DNA of 64,000 nt from Polaromonas sp. AER18D-145 (GCF_002379095.1 NZ_NBZV01000002.1:1-64000); one strand, 5' to 3'; counted from the first letter of the stretch, positions 46,104-56,702 are shown. A program made the numbers and translations. The notes: generated by a model from the letters alone, not told the origin.

Positions 46104-47642
46104 TCAACCTTGGGCGGCGACCCGGTCAGCTTTACTTTGTAACTTGCTCAAGGCGCTCAAATAAGCCTTGGCCGAAGCGACCACGATGTCCGGATCGGCC
46201 CCGACACCGTTGACGACACGGCCGCTGTTTTGCAGGCGCACCGTGACTTCGCCCTGGCTCTCGGTGGATCCGCTGATCGCGTTCACGGAATAAAGCACCA
46301 TCTCTGCCCCGCTTTTGACGTGGGTTTCAATGGCTTTGAGGGAGGCGTCCACGGGGCCGTTGCCGTCCGATTCGCCGCGGACTTCCTTGCCGTCAACGGT
46401 GAAAACCACCGTCGCCTGCGGGCGCTCGCCGGTTTCGCTGTGCTGGGACAGTGAAACAAAACCGTATTGCTCTTTCTCGTGGGTCACGCTTTCGTCGCTG
46501 ACCAGCGCCAGGATGTCCTCGTCAAAAATCTCGCTTTTGCCGTCGGCCAGTTCCTTGAACCGCGCAAAGGCGGCGTTGGTATCGGCTTCACTTTCCATCT
46601 GGATGCCCAGGTCCTGCAGGCGCTGCTTGAAGGCATTGCGCCCGCTGAGCTTGCCCAACACCATCTTGTTGGAGCTCCAGCCCACGTCTTCGGCACGCAT
46701 GATCTCGTAGGTCTCGCGTGCCTTGAGCATGCCGTCCTGATGGATGCCGGAAGCATGGGCAAAGGCATTGGCCCCGACCACGGCCTTGTTGGGCTGCACC
46801 ACAAAGCCGGTGGTCTGGCTCACCATGCGGCTGGCCGCCACGATATGCACCGGATCAATGTTCATCTCCAGGTTGAAGTAGTCCTTGCGTGTACGCACGG
46901 CCATGACGATCTCTTCGAGCGAGCAGTTGCCGGCACGCTCGCCCAGGCCGTTGATCGTGCACTCGACCTGGCGCGCACCGCCAATCTTCACGCCCGCCAG
47001 CGAATTGGCCACCGCCATGCCGAGGTCGTTGTGGCAATGCACCGACCAGATGGCCTTGTCACTGTTGGGGATGCGTTCGCGCAGGGTCTTGATGAAGTTG
47101 CCATAGAGCTCTGGGACGGCGTAGCCGACCGTGTCGGGCACGTTGATCGTGGTTGCACCTTCGGCGATCACGGCCTCGATGACGCGGCACAGGAAGTCGA
47201 CATCGCTGCGGTAGCCGTCTTCCGGGCTGAACTCGACATCGGCCACCAGGTTGCGCGCAAAACGCACCGAGAGTTTGGCCTGCTCCAGCACCTGCTCCGG
47301 ACTCATGCGCAGCTTCTTTTCCATGTGCAGGGCACTGGTGGCAATGAAGGTGTGGATGCGGGCGTTGTTGGCCCCCTTGAGCGCCTCGGCCGCGCGGGAA
47401 ATGTCCCGGTCGTTGGCGCGCGAGAGCGAACAGATGGTGGAGTCCTTGATGGCGTTGGCAATCGCCTGCACCGCCTCGAAATCGCCATTGGAGCTGGCGG
47501 CAAAGCCGGCCTCGATCACATCGACCCGCAGGCGTTCGAGCTGGCGGGCAATGCGCAGCTTTTCATCGCGCGTCATCGAGGCACCGGGCGACTGCTCACC
47601 ATCACGCAAGGTGGTGTCGAAAATGATCAATTTATCTGCCAT
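46104..47642 (-). CDS. leuA: 2-isopropylmalate synthase LeuA
   Basis: LeuA condenses acetyl-CoA with 2-oxoisovalerate in the first step of leucine synthesis. The 512-residue protein has the metal site [16 protein letters not shown], the HxH ligands in [28 protein letters not shown] and a C-terminal LeuA regulatory domain for leucine feedback. AGGAGAAC precedes the ATG. Upstream lies an attenuator-like leader with a Leu-rich peptide, so expression should respond to charged tRNA-Leu. It is the last gene of the cluster. Confidence 0.96.
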   Translation of the reverse strand: MADKLIIFDTTLRDGEQSPGASMTRDEKLRIARQLERLRVDVIEAGFAASSNGDFEAVQAIANAIKDSTICSLSRANDRDISRAAEALKGANNARIHTFIATSALHMEKKLRMSPEQVLEQAKLSVRFARNLVADVEFSPEDGYRSDVDFLCRVIEAVIAEGATTINVPDTVGYAVPELYGNFIKTLRERIPNSDKAIWSVHCHNDLGMAVANSLAGVKIGGARQVECTINGLGERAGNCSLEEIVMAVRTRKDYFNLEMNIDPVHIVAASRMVSQTTGFVVQPNKAVVGANAFAHASGIHQDGMLKARETYEIMRAEDVGWSSNKMVLGKLSGRNAFKQRLQDLGIQMESEADTNAAFARFKELADGKSEIFDEDILALVSDESVTHEKEQYGFVSLSQHSETGERPQATVVFTVDGKEVRGESDGNGPVDASLKAIETHVKSGAEMVLYSVNAISGSTESQGEVTVRLQNSGRVVNGVGADPDIVVASAKAYLSALSKLQSKADRVAAQG

Positions 47643-47674
47643 GCTTGTTCTCCTGAGAGGTCGATCTGATAATC

Positions 47675-47727
47675 AAAAAACGCAGCCCAAAACAAAACGG
47701 CCCGCTGCGTTTGCATACGGGCCGTTT
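47675..47727 (-). promoter_or_regulatory. leuA attenuator: two mutually exclusive hairpins
   Basis: In the minus-strand RNA, segment A (AAACGGCCCG) can pair with C (CGGGCCGTTT), followed by TGTTTT. Segment B (AAACGCAGC) can pair with D (GCTGCGTTT), followed by a T-run of six. B lies inside the A:C loop and C inside the B:D loop, so both cannot form simply together. This is how a leader decides between termination and read-through. Confidence 0.75.
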
Positions 47728-47744
47728 GGAATCGCGCGCGTGCG

Positions 47745-47801
47745 CTATCGTCTGTGCCCGTGTCGGCGCAGTAGCGATAGTGCAAGCGAAATTCGTTTCA
47801 T
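47745..47801 (-). CDS. leuL: leuA leader peptide
   Basis: An 18-residue ORF (MKRISLALSLLRRHGHRR) ends 18 nt before the attenuator hairpins. Four of its first eleven codons are Leu (CTT, CTA, CTA, CTG), and CTA should be rare in such GC-rich DNA. A CTATCG/CGATAG pairing within the ORF would form the usual pause hairpin. Ribosome stalling at the Leu codons would link leucine supply to leuA transcription. No strong ribosome site is visible. Confidence 0.7.
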   Translation of the reverse strand: MKRISLALSLLRRHGHRR

Positions 47802-47859
47802 GGAAATCAATGTACCACAAATTGTGGCCGGGTCCTGGCCGGAGGGAATGGAACGGCGC

Positions 47860-48672
47860 CTACTTGTGCAGACCGCGTTCATCCGGCTCGTCGGTCGAGG
47901 TCGAGATCACGCTGGTCTGCTGCCCCTTGGCCTTGCGCCAGCCGTACAGCACGTAGCCGGAAAAGCCGTAGATGACAAACAGGCCGAACATGACGGTGGG
48001 CGGATCGATGTTGATCACGGCAATGCCCAGGGCAATCAGCACAATGACCACAAAGGGAACGCTGCGCTTGAGACTCACGTCCTTGAAACTGTAAAACGGC
48101 ACGTTGGTGACCATGGTCAGGCCAGAATAAAGCGTCAACCCAAACATGAGCCAGCGAACCTCTTCGCCGCGCACGCCGGCTTCGGTCATCAGCCAGATGA
48201 AGCCCGCTACCAGCGCGGCCGCCGCCGGTGAAGGCAGGCCCTGGAAGAAACGCTTGTCGACCACCGCCGTGTTGACATTGAAGCGGGCCAGCCGCAGCGC
48301 GGCGCAGGCGCAGTACACAAAAGCCGCAATCCAGCCCCAGCGGCCCAGGCTGGTCAAGGCCCACACATAGGCGATCAGCGCAGGTGCTGCGCCAAAGGAC
48401 ACCATGTCGGACAGCGAGTCCATCTGCTCGCCAAATGCGCTCTGGGTGTTGGTCATGCGCGCCACGCGGCCGTCCAGGCTGTCGAGCACCATCGCGCAGA
48501 AGACGCCAATCGCCGCTTGATCGAAGCGGCCATTCATGGCCATCACGATGGCGTAAAAACCGCCAAACAGCGCTGCCAGCGTGAACAGGTTGGGCAGGAT
48601 GTAAATGCCCTTGCGCCGCTTGCGCGGAACGAGCTCATCGGACTCCTGCACGGCATCGTGACCGTCATGCAT
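47860..48672 (-). CDS. pssA: CDP-diacylglycerol--serine O-phosphatidyltransferase
   Basis: PssA makes phosphatidylserine, the precursor of phosphatidylethanolamine, in the inner membrane. The 270-residue protein has several hydrophobic helices and the CDP-alcohol phosphatidyltransferase motif DSLDGRVARMTNTQSAFGEQ with MDSLSDMVSFG (64-91). Its place between ilvC and leuA is a recurrent arrangement in betaproteobacteria. The ilvC terminator lies upstream, so it may have its own promoter. Confidence 0.94.
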   Translation of the reverse strand: MHDGHDAVQESDELVPRKRRKGIYILPNLFTLAALFGGFYAIVMAMNGRFDQAAIGVFCAMVLDSLDGRVARMTNTQSAFGEQMDSLSDMVSFGAAPALIAYVWALTSLGRWGWIAAFVYCACAALRLARFNVNTAVVDKRFFQGLPSPAAAALVAGFIWLMTEAGVRGEEVRWLMFGLTLYSGLTMVTNVPFYSFKDVSLKRSVPFVVIVLIALGIAVINIDPPTVMFGLFVIYGFSGYVLYGWRKAKGQQTSVISTSTDEPDERGLHK

Positions 48673-48773
48673 GCTGGGTACTCCTGGTGTCAGGACCGTT
48701 TTCGCGCCAACCGTGCTGCGCCGATAGTGAATGATTCATGCTCCGAGGATACCAAACAGAGACCACCACAAAT

Positions 48774-48806
48774 GAAAAAAAAGCCGCGCAAATGTCTTGC
48801 GCGGCT
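48774..48806 (-). terminator. Strong intrinsic terminator of ilvC
   Basis: On the minus strand AGCCGCGCAA pairs with TTGCGCGGCT over a 5-nt loop, followed by at least eight T residues. It ends the ilvB-ilvH-ilvC transcript before pssA. Confidence 0.93.
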
Positions 48807-48847
48807 TGAGGACTGGACCTAACGGGGCCGGTAAGCCCCGCCGGGTA

Positions 48848-49980
<1,133 letters not shown>

Positions 49981-50004
49981 AACGCGCGCACGGACCACTG
50001 AAAA

Positions 50005-50496
50005 TCAGACTCTCAGAATTCTCTCGCCGCGGCCAATTCCGCTGGAACCGGTACGTACGGTTTCCAGGATCGCGCTGCGGTCAATCGCCTCCAGGAAGGC
50101 GTCGTTCTTGGACTGGTCACCGGTCAGCTCGATCGTGTAGCTCTTTTCGGTGACATCGATGATCCGACCGCGGAATATATCAGCCATGCGCTTCATCTCT
50201 TCGCGCTCCTTGCCGACGGCACGCACCTTGACCATCATGAGCTCGCGCTCGGTGTAGGAACCCTCGGTCAGGTCCACCACCTTGACGACCTCAATGAGCC
50301 GGTTCAGGTGCTTGGTGATCTGCTCGATCACGTCGTCGGAACCGGTGGTCTGGATGGTCATGCGCGACAGGCTGGCGTCTTCGGTCGGCGCCACCGTCAG
50401 GCTTTCGATGTTGTAGCCGCGTGCCGAGAAAAGGCCGACCACGCGGGAAAGAGCGCCCGGCTCGTTTTCCAGCAAAACTGCAATGATGTGTTTCAT
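50005..50496 (-). CDS. ilvH: Acetolactate synthase small subunit IlvH
   Basis: IlvH is the regulatory subunit that makes the synthase sensitive to valine. The 163-residue protein begins MKHIIAVLLENEPGALSRVVGLFSARGYNIESL (ACT domain split over residues 1-75) and ends with the second regulatory domain. It lies 104 nt after the catalytic subunit gene and before ilvC on the same strand. Confidence 0.96.
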   Translation of the reverse strand: MKHIIAVLLENEPGALSRVVGLFSARGYNIESLTVAPTEDASLSRMTIQTTGSDDVIEQITKHLNRLIEVVKVVDLTEGSYTERELMMVKVRAVGKEREEMKRMADIFRGRIIDVTEKSYTIELTGDQSKNDAFLEAIDRSAILETVRTGSSGIGRGERILRV

Positions 50497-50600
50497 GTGA
50501 AGATTCCTCTTTTCGCTGCCCTCCCCCGCGCACGGTAATGCGCGGGCTCGGCAGGCAATAGATTCGTCAGGTGACGGTTGAAAAAATGGTGTACGCCCGC

Positions 50601-52385
50601 TTACAGGTCCTCGGACCCGAGCAGCATTTCAGTGATGCCCTTGCCAGCCTGCACCATCGGGAACACGTTCTCGGTGGGATCGGTGCGGAAGTCCATGAAC
50701 ACGGTGCGGTCCTTGAGCTTGCGCGCCTCGCGCAGCGCGGGCTCGACGTCCTGCGGTTTTTCGATCAGCATGCCGACGTGGCCATAGGCCTCGGCCAGCT
50801 TCACGAAATTGGGCAGCGCGTCCATGTAGCTGCTGCTGTAGCGGCCGGCGTACTCCACTTCCTGCCACTGGCGCACCATGCCCAGGTAGCGGTTGTTCAG
50901 CGAGACGATCTTGATCGGCGTGTTGTACTGCAGGCAGGTCGACAGCTCCTGGATGCACATCTGCACCGAGCCTTCGCCGGTGATGCAATAGACCTCGCTG
51001 TCGGGCCGTGCCAGCTTGATGCCCATGGCGTAAGGTATGCCCACACCCATGGTGCCCAGACCGCCGGAGTTGATCCAGCGGCGCGGCTCGTCGAACTTGT
51101 AGTACTGCGCCGCCCACATCTGGTGCTGGCCGACATCGGACGTGATGTAGGTGTCGGCGTCCTTGGTCATGTTCCACAGGGTTTCAACCACGTACTGCGG
51201 CTTGATCACATCGCCCTTGCCCAGGCTGTATTTCATGCAGTCGCGCTTGCGCCAGCCTTCAATGGTTTCCCACCAGCCGCCCAGGGCGTTGTCGTCGGGC
51301 TTGAGACCGGATTCCCTGATCATCGCGATCAGTTCGGTCAGCACATCCTTGACGTCGCCGACGATGGGGATGTCCACCTTGACACGTTTGGAAATACTCG
51401 ACGGGTCGATGTCGATGTGGATGATCTTGCGTTCGTTCTGCGCAAAGTGTTTCGGGTTGCCGATAACGCGGTCGTCAAAACGCGCGCCGACGGCCAGCAG
51501 CACATCGCAGTGCTGCATCGCGTTGTTGGCTTCGATGGTGCCGTGCATGCCCAGCATGCCGAGAAATTTCTTGTCGCTGGCCGGGTAGGCGCCCAGACCC
51601 ATCAGCGTGTTGGTGCAGGGATAACCCAGCATGTCCACCAGCGTGCGCAGCTCCTGCGAGGCATTGCTCAGCAACACGCCGCCGCCGGTGTAGATGTAAG
51701 GGCGCTTGGCCGCCATCAGCAACTGCAGCGCCTTGCGGATCTGCCCGCCGTGGCCCTTGCGCACCGGGTTGTAGGAACGCATTTCGACCGTCTGCGGGTA
51801 ACCGGTGTAGGGCGTCTTGTTGAACGAAACGTCCTTGGGGATGTCCACCACCACCGGACCAGGCCGGCCGCTGCGTGCGATGTGGAAAGCCTTTTTCAGG
51901 GTCTCGGCCATCTGCCGCACGTCCTTGACCAGGAAGTTGTGCTTGACGATGGGCCGCGTGATGCCGACCGTGTCGCACTCCTGGAAGGCATCCAGGCCAA
52001 TGGCGTGTGTGGGCACCTGGCCGGTGATGATCACCATCGGGATGCTGTCCATGTAGGCCGTCGCAATGCCGGTGACGGCATTGGTCACACCGGGGCCGGA
52101 AGTGACCAGTGCCACGCCCACTTCGCCGGTGGCGCGGGCATAACCGTCGGCCGCATGAACAGCCGCCTGCTCGTGGCGCACTAGGACGTGCTGGATGGTG
52201 TCCTGCTTGTAAAAAGCGTCGTAGATATGCAGGACAGCGCCGCCGGGATAACCCCAGACATGCTTGACGCCTTCGGCCTGCAGGGCCTTGATGAGGATTT
52301 CCGCGCCGCGGAGTTCTTGCGGAGTTGAGGGGGCAGAAGCTGCCGCCGCTGATGCCGACGCGAGTTCGGCCTTTGAGATTTCCAT
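50601..52385 (-). CDS. ilvB: Acetolactate synthase large subunit
   Basis: The catalytic subunit is a thiamine-diphosphate and FAD enzyme that makes acetolactate or acetohydroxybutyrate. The 594-residue protein has VWGYPGGAVLHIYDAF with the catalytic Glu in RHEQAAVHAADGYARATG, and the ThDP motif ITGEGSVQMCIQELSTCLQYN. The IlvI-type pairing with IlvH is likely (ilvI is an equally good symbol). An upstream promoter-like pair is visible. The first 30 residues are Ala/Ser-rich and poorly conserved. Confidence 0.95.
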   Translation of the reverse strand: MEISKAELASASAAAASAPSTPQELRGAEILIKALQAEGVKHVWGYPGGAVLHIYDAFYKQDTIQHVLVRHEQAAVHAADGYARATGEVGVALVTSGPGVTNAVTGIATAYMDSIPMVIITGQVPTHAIGLDAFQECDTVGITRPIVKHNFLVKDVRQMAETLKKAFHIARSGRPGPVVVDIPKDVSFNKTPYTGYPQTVEMRSYNPVRKGHGGQIRKALQLLMAAKRPYIYTGGGVLLSNASQELRTLVDMLGYPCTNTLMGLGAYPASDKKFLGMLGMHGTIEANNAMQHCDVLLAVGARFDDRVIGNPKHFAQNERKIIHIDIDPSSISKRVKVDIPIVGDVKDVLTELIAMIRESGLKPDDNALGGWWETIEGWRKRDCMKYSLGKGDVIKPQYVVETLWNMTKDADTYITSDVGQHQMWAAQYYKFDEPRRWINSGGLGTMGVGIPYAMGIKLARPDSEVYCITGEGSVQMCIQELSTCLQYNTPIKIVSLNNRYLGMVRQWQEVEYAGRYSSSYMDALPNFVKLAEAYGHVGMLIEKPQDVEPALREARKLKDRTVFMDFRTDPTENVFPMVQAGKGITEMLLGSEDL

Positions 52386-52685
52386 GATGAACCTTTGTGA
52401 ATTTCTCTAACGAAATACCTTGGGTGCCTCTTCGCCCACTCTTGTGGAGTAGCGTCGAGACTTGAGGCCAAAACCATGGGCGGAAACATATCCCGCCGGG
52501 TCATGACCCGTTTGCTGTTTGAATTGCAGTTCATATTATGGCATCAGGCGGCGCGTGGCCAACAGGGAATGCAAAAAAGTCCGGCCGGCGCCATGCCTGA
52601 TGCGATAATTTTGCAGCTTTGGACGCTTCGCCGCGTCCGAAAAACACAACAATGATGACGCTGGGACAAATCGGGATGCATCCCC
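52386..52685. other. Divergent regulatory gap between ilvB and the sigma factor gene
   Basis: This gap of 300 nt holds the ilvB promoter-like pair and about 145 nt of ilvB leader. I see no Leu/Val/Ile-rich leader peptide and no strong attenuator hairpin in it. The ORF that crosses from here into ilvB has no support. Confidence 0.5.
52535..52562 (-). promoter_or_regulatory. Candidate ilvB promoter
   Basis: On the minus strand TTGGCC and CATAAT are separated by 16 nt, a fair sigma-70 match, about 150 nt before the ilvB start. No experiment supports it. Confidence 0.45.
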
Positions 52686-53252
52686 TTGGCAACTGAACAA
52701 GAACTCTCCGATTTCCTGAAAAACGTTGAAAAGCGCGCTTTCAAGCGCAGCGTCTACCATGTCCGCGACGACGAGGCGGCGCTCGACATCGTTCAGGACA
52801 GCATGATGAAGCTGGCCCAGCATTACGGTGACAAGCCCGCGGCCGAATTGCCCATGCTGTTCCAGCGCATCCTGTCCAACACCACGCTGGACTGGTTCCG
52901 ACGCCGCAAGACGCGCAACGCCCTGTTTTCCAACATGAGCGACTTTGAATCTGCCGGGGACGATGGCGATTTCGATCTGCTTGAAACTTTAGAGACCTCA
53001 ACCAACTCTGAGGGAACAGAAAGCGCCCAGGATGCGACCGAACGGGCGCAAATCTTGCGACAAATCGAGGTCGAGATCAAGGAACTGCCGGGCCGTCAAC
53101 GAGAAGCCTTTCTGATGCGTTATTGGGAGGAAATGGATGTTGCTGAAACAGCTGCCGCCATGGGTTGCTCCGAGGGCAGTGTGAAAACGCATTGCTCGAG
53201 GGCCGTCCACGCACTCAGCAAGGCTTTGGCCGCCAAGGGAATAAAACTATGA
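52686..53252 (+). CDS. ECF-like RNA polymerase sigma factor
   Basis: The 188-residue protein has sigma-70 region 2 (FKRSVYHVRDDEAALDIVQDSMMKLA in residues 19-44; DWFRRRKTRN) and region 4 (IKELPGRQREAFLMRYWEEMDVAETAAAMGCSEGSVKTHCSRAVHAL). It starts from TTG. The DUF3619 gene overlaps its stop by 4 nt, so the products are made together. DUF3619 has a transmembrane helix and may be the anti-sigma partner; that is inference. Confidence 0.9.
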   Translation: MATEQELSDFLKNVEKRAFKRSVYHVRDDEAALDIVQDSMMKLAQHYGDKPAAELPMLFQRILSNTTLDWFRRRKTRNALFSNMSDFESAGDDGDFDLLETLETSTNSEGTESAQDATERAQILRQIEVEIKELPGRQREAFLMRYWEEMDVAETAAAMGCSEGSVKTHCSRAVHALSKALAAKGIKL

Positions 53253-53677
53253 ACCATTCACTGCAAAACCGCACCGAGATCCTGCAGGACCGTTATGGCC
53301 TGAAAACCTCTTCCCACCTGTCCGCAGGCGCGGCGGACCTGCCATACGACATTTCCGAGCGCCTGCGGGCCGCCCGTGCGCAGGCCGTGGCTGCCCGCAA
53401 GGTGGCCAGGGTTCAAACCGCCTCCGTCACCGCAGCAAGCGGCACAGGTTCGGTGCTGACCTGGGGATCCGGCGAGAGGTTCGGCCTGTGGTACCGGATC
53501 GGATCGGTTTTGCCCCTGATCGCCCTGGTCGTCGGCCTGCTGGCGATCAACTCCCTGCAAACCGACAGCTTCGTCCAGGAACTGGCCGAGGTCGACTCCG
53601 CCTTGCTGACCGACGACCTGCCGCCCGACGCCTTTTCCGACCCCGGATTTGTGCAGTTCCTCAAGGTCAGCCGCTAG
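53249..53677 (+). CDS. DUF3619 membrane protein, possible anti-sigma partner
   Basis: The 142-residue protein matches DUF3619: an N-terminal soluble part (RYGLKTSSHLSAGAADLPYDISERLRAARAQAVAARK split at 15-51), a single transmembrane helix (SVLPLIALVVGLLAI) and a short periplasmic tail with DDLPPDAFSDPGFVQFLK. One helix plus coupling to a sigma gene is typical of anti-sigma factors, but no zinc motif is present. Confidence 0.85.
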   Translation: MNHSLQNRTEILQDRYGLKTSSHLSAGAADLPYDISERLRAARAQAVAARKVARVQTASVTAASGTGSVLTWGSGERFGLWYRIGSVLPLIALVVGLLAINSLQTDSFVQELAEVDSALLTDDLPPDAFSDPGFVQFLKVSR

Positions 53678-53716
53678 GGGCCGGGTTGGCCCTTGCGCAG
53701 AAATACGTTTACATCG

Positions 53717-54451
53717 ATGCCTGTGACCCTGTCCCGCCATCCTGCGCGCCTGCACTCCGTCCACGGCACGTCGATCCCTGCCCAGGCGTTGCCGGTATGG
53801 GTGGGGCTGCTCTGCCTGTTCCTGGGTGTTTGGGCGACCGGCGCCCGCGCCCAGACGCCCGTCCCCGCAGCAGCGCCAGCCTTGCCGGCCAAAACTGTGG
53901 TCGCCCAGGCCGCTTTTTCCAGTCCGCTCTGGGCCGAATTGAGTCCGGTGGAACGCGAGATCCTCAAGCCGCTGGCGCCCACCTGGAACACGCTGAGCCA
54001 GACGCATAAGCGCAAATGGCTGCAAATGACCAAAAGTTATCCGGCACTTTCCACCGAAGAGCAGGTCAAGATGCAGGGGCGCATGAAGGAGTGGGTGGCA
54101 CTCAGCCCGCAGCAACGCGCCCAGGCGCGGCTGAATTTTGCAAAAACCAAAGAGCTGTCCAAAGAGCTCACGGCCGAAGAGAAACAAGCCAAGTGGCAGG
54201 CCTACCAGGCCCTCAGCGACGAGGAAAAGCGCAAACTGGCCGCCAAGGCCCCCCCCAAACCGGTGGGCGCGGCCCCTGCAGCCAAACCAGTTGCGGCGCA
54301 AAAGCTGGCGACGGTGCCTTCGCGTGCCGACAAGCCAAAGGGCAAACCAGCGACTAAAATCGCGGTGACGCCGCCCCCGGCCGGACAGCCGGACGTGCGG
54401 TCAGCCACCGCGCCGGTTGCCACGCCCGGCGCGGCACCGGCAAAACCGTAG
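53717..54451 (+). CDS. DUF3106 exported protein
   Basis: The 244-residue protein has a hydrophobic export segment (VWVGLLCLFLGVWATGARA) and a helical DUF3106 region (LWAELSPVEREILKPLAPTWNTLSQTHKRKWLQMTK in residues 70-105; LSPQQRAQARLNFAK), followed by an Ala/Pro/Lys-rich tail. The helical segments resemble Spy/CpxP-like chaperones, which is only a loose likeness. A TTG 24 nt upstream is an alternative start. It is the third gene of the sigma operon. Confidence 0.8.
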   Translation: MPVTLSRHPARLHSVHGTSIPAQALPVWVGLLCLFLGVWATGARAQTPVPAAAPALPAKTVVAQAAFSSPLWAELSPVEREILKPLAPTWNTLSQTHKRKWLQMTKSYPALSTEEQVKMQGRMKEWVALSPQQRAQARLNFAKTKELSKELTAEEKQAKWQAYQALSDEEKRKLAAKAPPKPVGAAPAAKPVAAQKLATVPSRADKPKGKPATKIAVTPPPAGQPDVRSATAPVATPGAAPAKP

Positions 54452-54554
54452 GCAGCAAGGCGCGGTCCCCGTGCCGGCCTGACACGATCCGCATGCGGGT
54501 CTGGCTGCGGTTCCTCCGGGCGCATTTAACCGATCTGACCTGAACGCGACCAAA

Positions 54555-55076
54555 TTGACAGCCCTACAAGCCAACCGCCTTCCCACCCCCTCCCTGCGCC
54601 GGCGCATGGCCTGCTGGCTGTATGAGGGCATGCTGATGTTCGGCGTGGTCTTCATTGCCGACTACCTGTTCAGCACCCTGAGCCAGACGCGCAACGCCAT
54701 GGACAACCGCAACGCCCAGCAGGCCTTCCTGTTTGTCGTGTTCGGCATCTACTTCGTCTGGTTCTGGGCCAAAGGCCAGACCCTGGCCATGAAGACCTGG
54801 AACATCCGCCTGACCGACCTGCAGGGCCAAGCCGTCAGCCAGAAGCGCGCCTTCCTGCGCTACACCCTGAGCTGGCTCTGGTTTTTGCCGCCGCTGGCCG
54901 TGAGCTGGCTGCTCGGGCTGGACGTGCGGCAGGCGCTCGTGCTGGCGGGCGGATGGATCGCCATCTGGGCGATCCTGTCGCGCTTTCATCCGGATCGGCA
55001 GTTCTGGCACGATGCGCTGGCCGGCACCCGGCTGGTATCCAGCCTCCCCGCCGGCGCGCCTGCCCAGGCCGCCTGA
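54555..55076 (+). CDS. RDD family membrane protein
   Basis: The 173-residue protein has the RDD layout: RRRMACWLYEGMLMFGVVFIADYL with the Arg/Asp positions changed, WAKGQTLAMKTWNIRLTD and the C-terminal FHPDRQFWHDALAGTRLV. It has about four transmembrane helices. The RDD function is unknown; some members act in ion exchange. It starts from TTG and ends the sigma-DUF3619-DUF3106-RDD unit. Confidence 0.88.
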   Translation: MTALQANRLPTPSLRRRMACWLYEGMLMFGVVFIADYLFSTLSQTRNAMDNRNAQQAFLFVVFGIYFVWFWAKGQTLAMKTWNIRLTDLQGQAVSQKRAFLRYTLSWLWFLPPLAVSWLLGLDVRQALVLAGGWIAIWAILSRFHPDRQFWHDALAGTRLVSSLPAGAPAQAA

Positions 55077-55144
55077 AGCCTCGCGGCGTCTTCGCCATGC
55101 CAGGGCCGCACCACACCGTCACAGAGCTGCGCGACAATCAGCCC

Positions 55145-55585
55145 ATGCCTGAACACGTTTCCACCGTCTCTCCCCCTGCGCTTCAGGGCTACCCGGCGGC
55201 CACCCCGCCCGCCAATCCCCAGAAAGACCGCAAAGGCCTGAACCGCGTGTGGCATGCGTTCGGCTATTCGGTGGCGGGCTTGCGGGCCGGATGGCAGGAA
55301 ACGGCGTTTCGCCAGGAAGCCATCGCCGCACTGGTGTTGCTTCCCGCCGCCGTCTGGCTGGGCCGCAGCTGGGTTGAAACCGCCTTGCTGGCCGGTTCGG
55401 TGATCCTGGTGATGATCATCGAACTGCTCAACACCGGCATAGAAACCGCGATCGACCGCATCGGCCCGGAGTGGCACGACCTGTCCAAACGTGCCAAGGA
55501 CATGGGCAGTGCCGCCGTGCTGCTGAGCCTGCTGCTGTGCGCGGGCATCTGGGTCATGGCGCTGTTCCACAGGTTTCTCGCATGA
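55145..55585 (+). CDS. dgkA: Diacylglycerol kinase DgkA
   Basis: DgkA is a small three-helix inner-membrane kinase that recycles diacylglycerol. The 146-residue protein has the catalytic AFGYSVAGLRAGWQETAFRQE and VILVMIIELLNTGIETAIDRIGPEWHDLSKRAKDMGSAAV, both diagnostic. About 25 extra N-terminal residues are Pro-rich. The next gene overlaps it by 4 nt. Confidence 0.95.
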   Translation: MPEHVSTVSPPALQGYPAATPPANPQKDRKGLNRVWHAFGYSVAGLRAGWQETAFRQEAIAALVLLPAAVWLGRSWVETALLAGSVILVMIIELLNTGIETAIDRIGPEWHDLSKRAKDMGSAAVLLSLLLCAGIWVMALFHRFLA

Positions 55586-56169
55586 AGCCGGCTTTTTCCG
55601 TCTGCGTTTATTGCGGCTCACGACCGGGCGCAGAGCCCGGATTTTCCGAAACCGCGCGCCAGGTTGGCCAGTGGATCGGCCAACATGGCGGCCAGCTGGT
55701 GTATGGCGGCGGGCGCAACGGGCTGATGGGCATCGTCGCTGACGCCACCCTGGCCGCCGGCGGCCGCGTCGTCGGCGTCATCCCGAAGGCGCTGGTGGAG
55801 AAGGAATGGGCGCACACGGGCTGCACCGAGCTGCACATCGTGGACACCATGCACGAACGCAAGCGCATCATGGCCGAACACGCCGACGCCTTCCTGTCAT
55901 TGCCCGGCGGCATCGGCACGCTGGAAGAGTTTTTTGAAGTGTGGACCTGGCGCCAGCTCGGCTACCATGCCAAACCGGTCGGCCTGCTGAACCTGAACGG
56001 TTATTACGACCACCTGCTGGCGTTTTTGGCCACCTCGGTGACCAGCGGTTTCATGAACGACTGGCAAATGGACCTGATTCATGTCGCCAGTGATGCTGAA
56101 CAGTTGCTGCAGCAGCTGGTGCAGTCAGCGGGCGTGGCGCCCGACGTGCTGCGCCTGGACCAGATTTAA
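55582..56169 (+). CDS. LOG family nucleoside 5'-monophosphate phosphoribohydrolase
   Basis: LOG proteins cleave the N-glycosidic bond of nucleotides such as AMP or cytokinin ribosides. The 195-residue protein has CVYCGSRPGAEPGF, GGRNGLMG and the catalytic PGGIGTLEEFFEVWTWRQLG (114-133). The substrate in a soil betaproteobacterium is uncertain; purine nucleotide salvage is likely. Its ATG overlaps dgkA (ATGA). Confidence 0.92.
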   Translation: MKPAFSVCVYCGSRPGAEPGFSETARQVGQWIGQHGGQLVYGGGRNGLMGIVADATLAAGGRVVGVIPKALVEKEWAHTGCTELHIVDTMHERKRIMAEHADAFLSLPGGIGTLEEFFEVWTWRQLGYHAKPVGLLNLNGYYDHLLAFLATSVTSGFMNDWQMDLIHVASDAEQLLQQLVQSAGVAPDVLRLDQI

Positions 56170-56210
56170 GGCTCTCGCCTCAGGCCTCCGTGGGAGAGGC
56201 TATCTCTTTA

Positions 56211-56302
56211 CCAGCCGGGGCCGCGGGTCCGGCTTCGCCGGCCCGCAGGCGCAGCGGCCCCCTCGGGGGCAGCGTATTACACGAAGTGAAAAGCGTGGGG
56301 GC
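56211..56302. repeat. GC-rich repeat, copy 1 (downstream of glnB)
   Basis: The 92-bp unit starts CCAGCCGGGGCCGCGG, contains the GGCCCCCTCGGGGGC palindrome and ends AAAGCGTGGGGGC. It shares orientation with the copy at 56703, so glnB lies between two direct repeats. Confidence 0.85.
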
Positions 56303-56305
56303 GCA

Positions 56306-56662
<357 letters not shown>

Positions 56663-56702
56663 TTAAATTGGCAAAAGCTTTTGGAAGGCCGGCGACTCCA
56701 TA

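Noticed and set aside
47632..47820. A 62-residue ORF across the leuA leader
   Set aside because: It overlaps the attenuator in another frame from the Leu-rich peptide and has no Leu-codon run; the short peptide fits the regulatory layout better.
52181..52534. A 117-residue ORF running from the ilvB leader into ilvB
   Set aside because: Most of it is out of frame with ilvB and Ser/Arg-rich; no ribosome site is visible.
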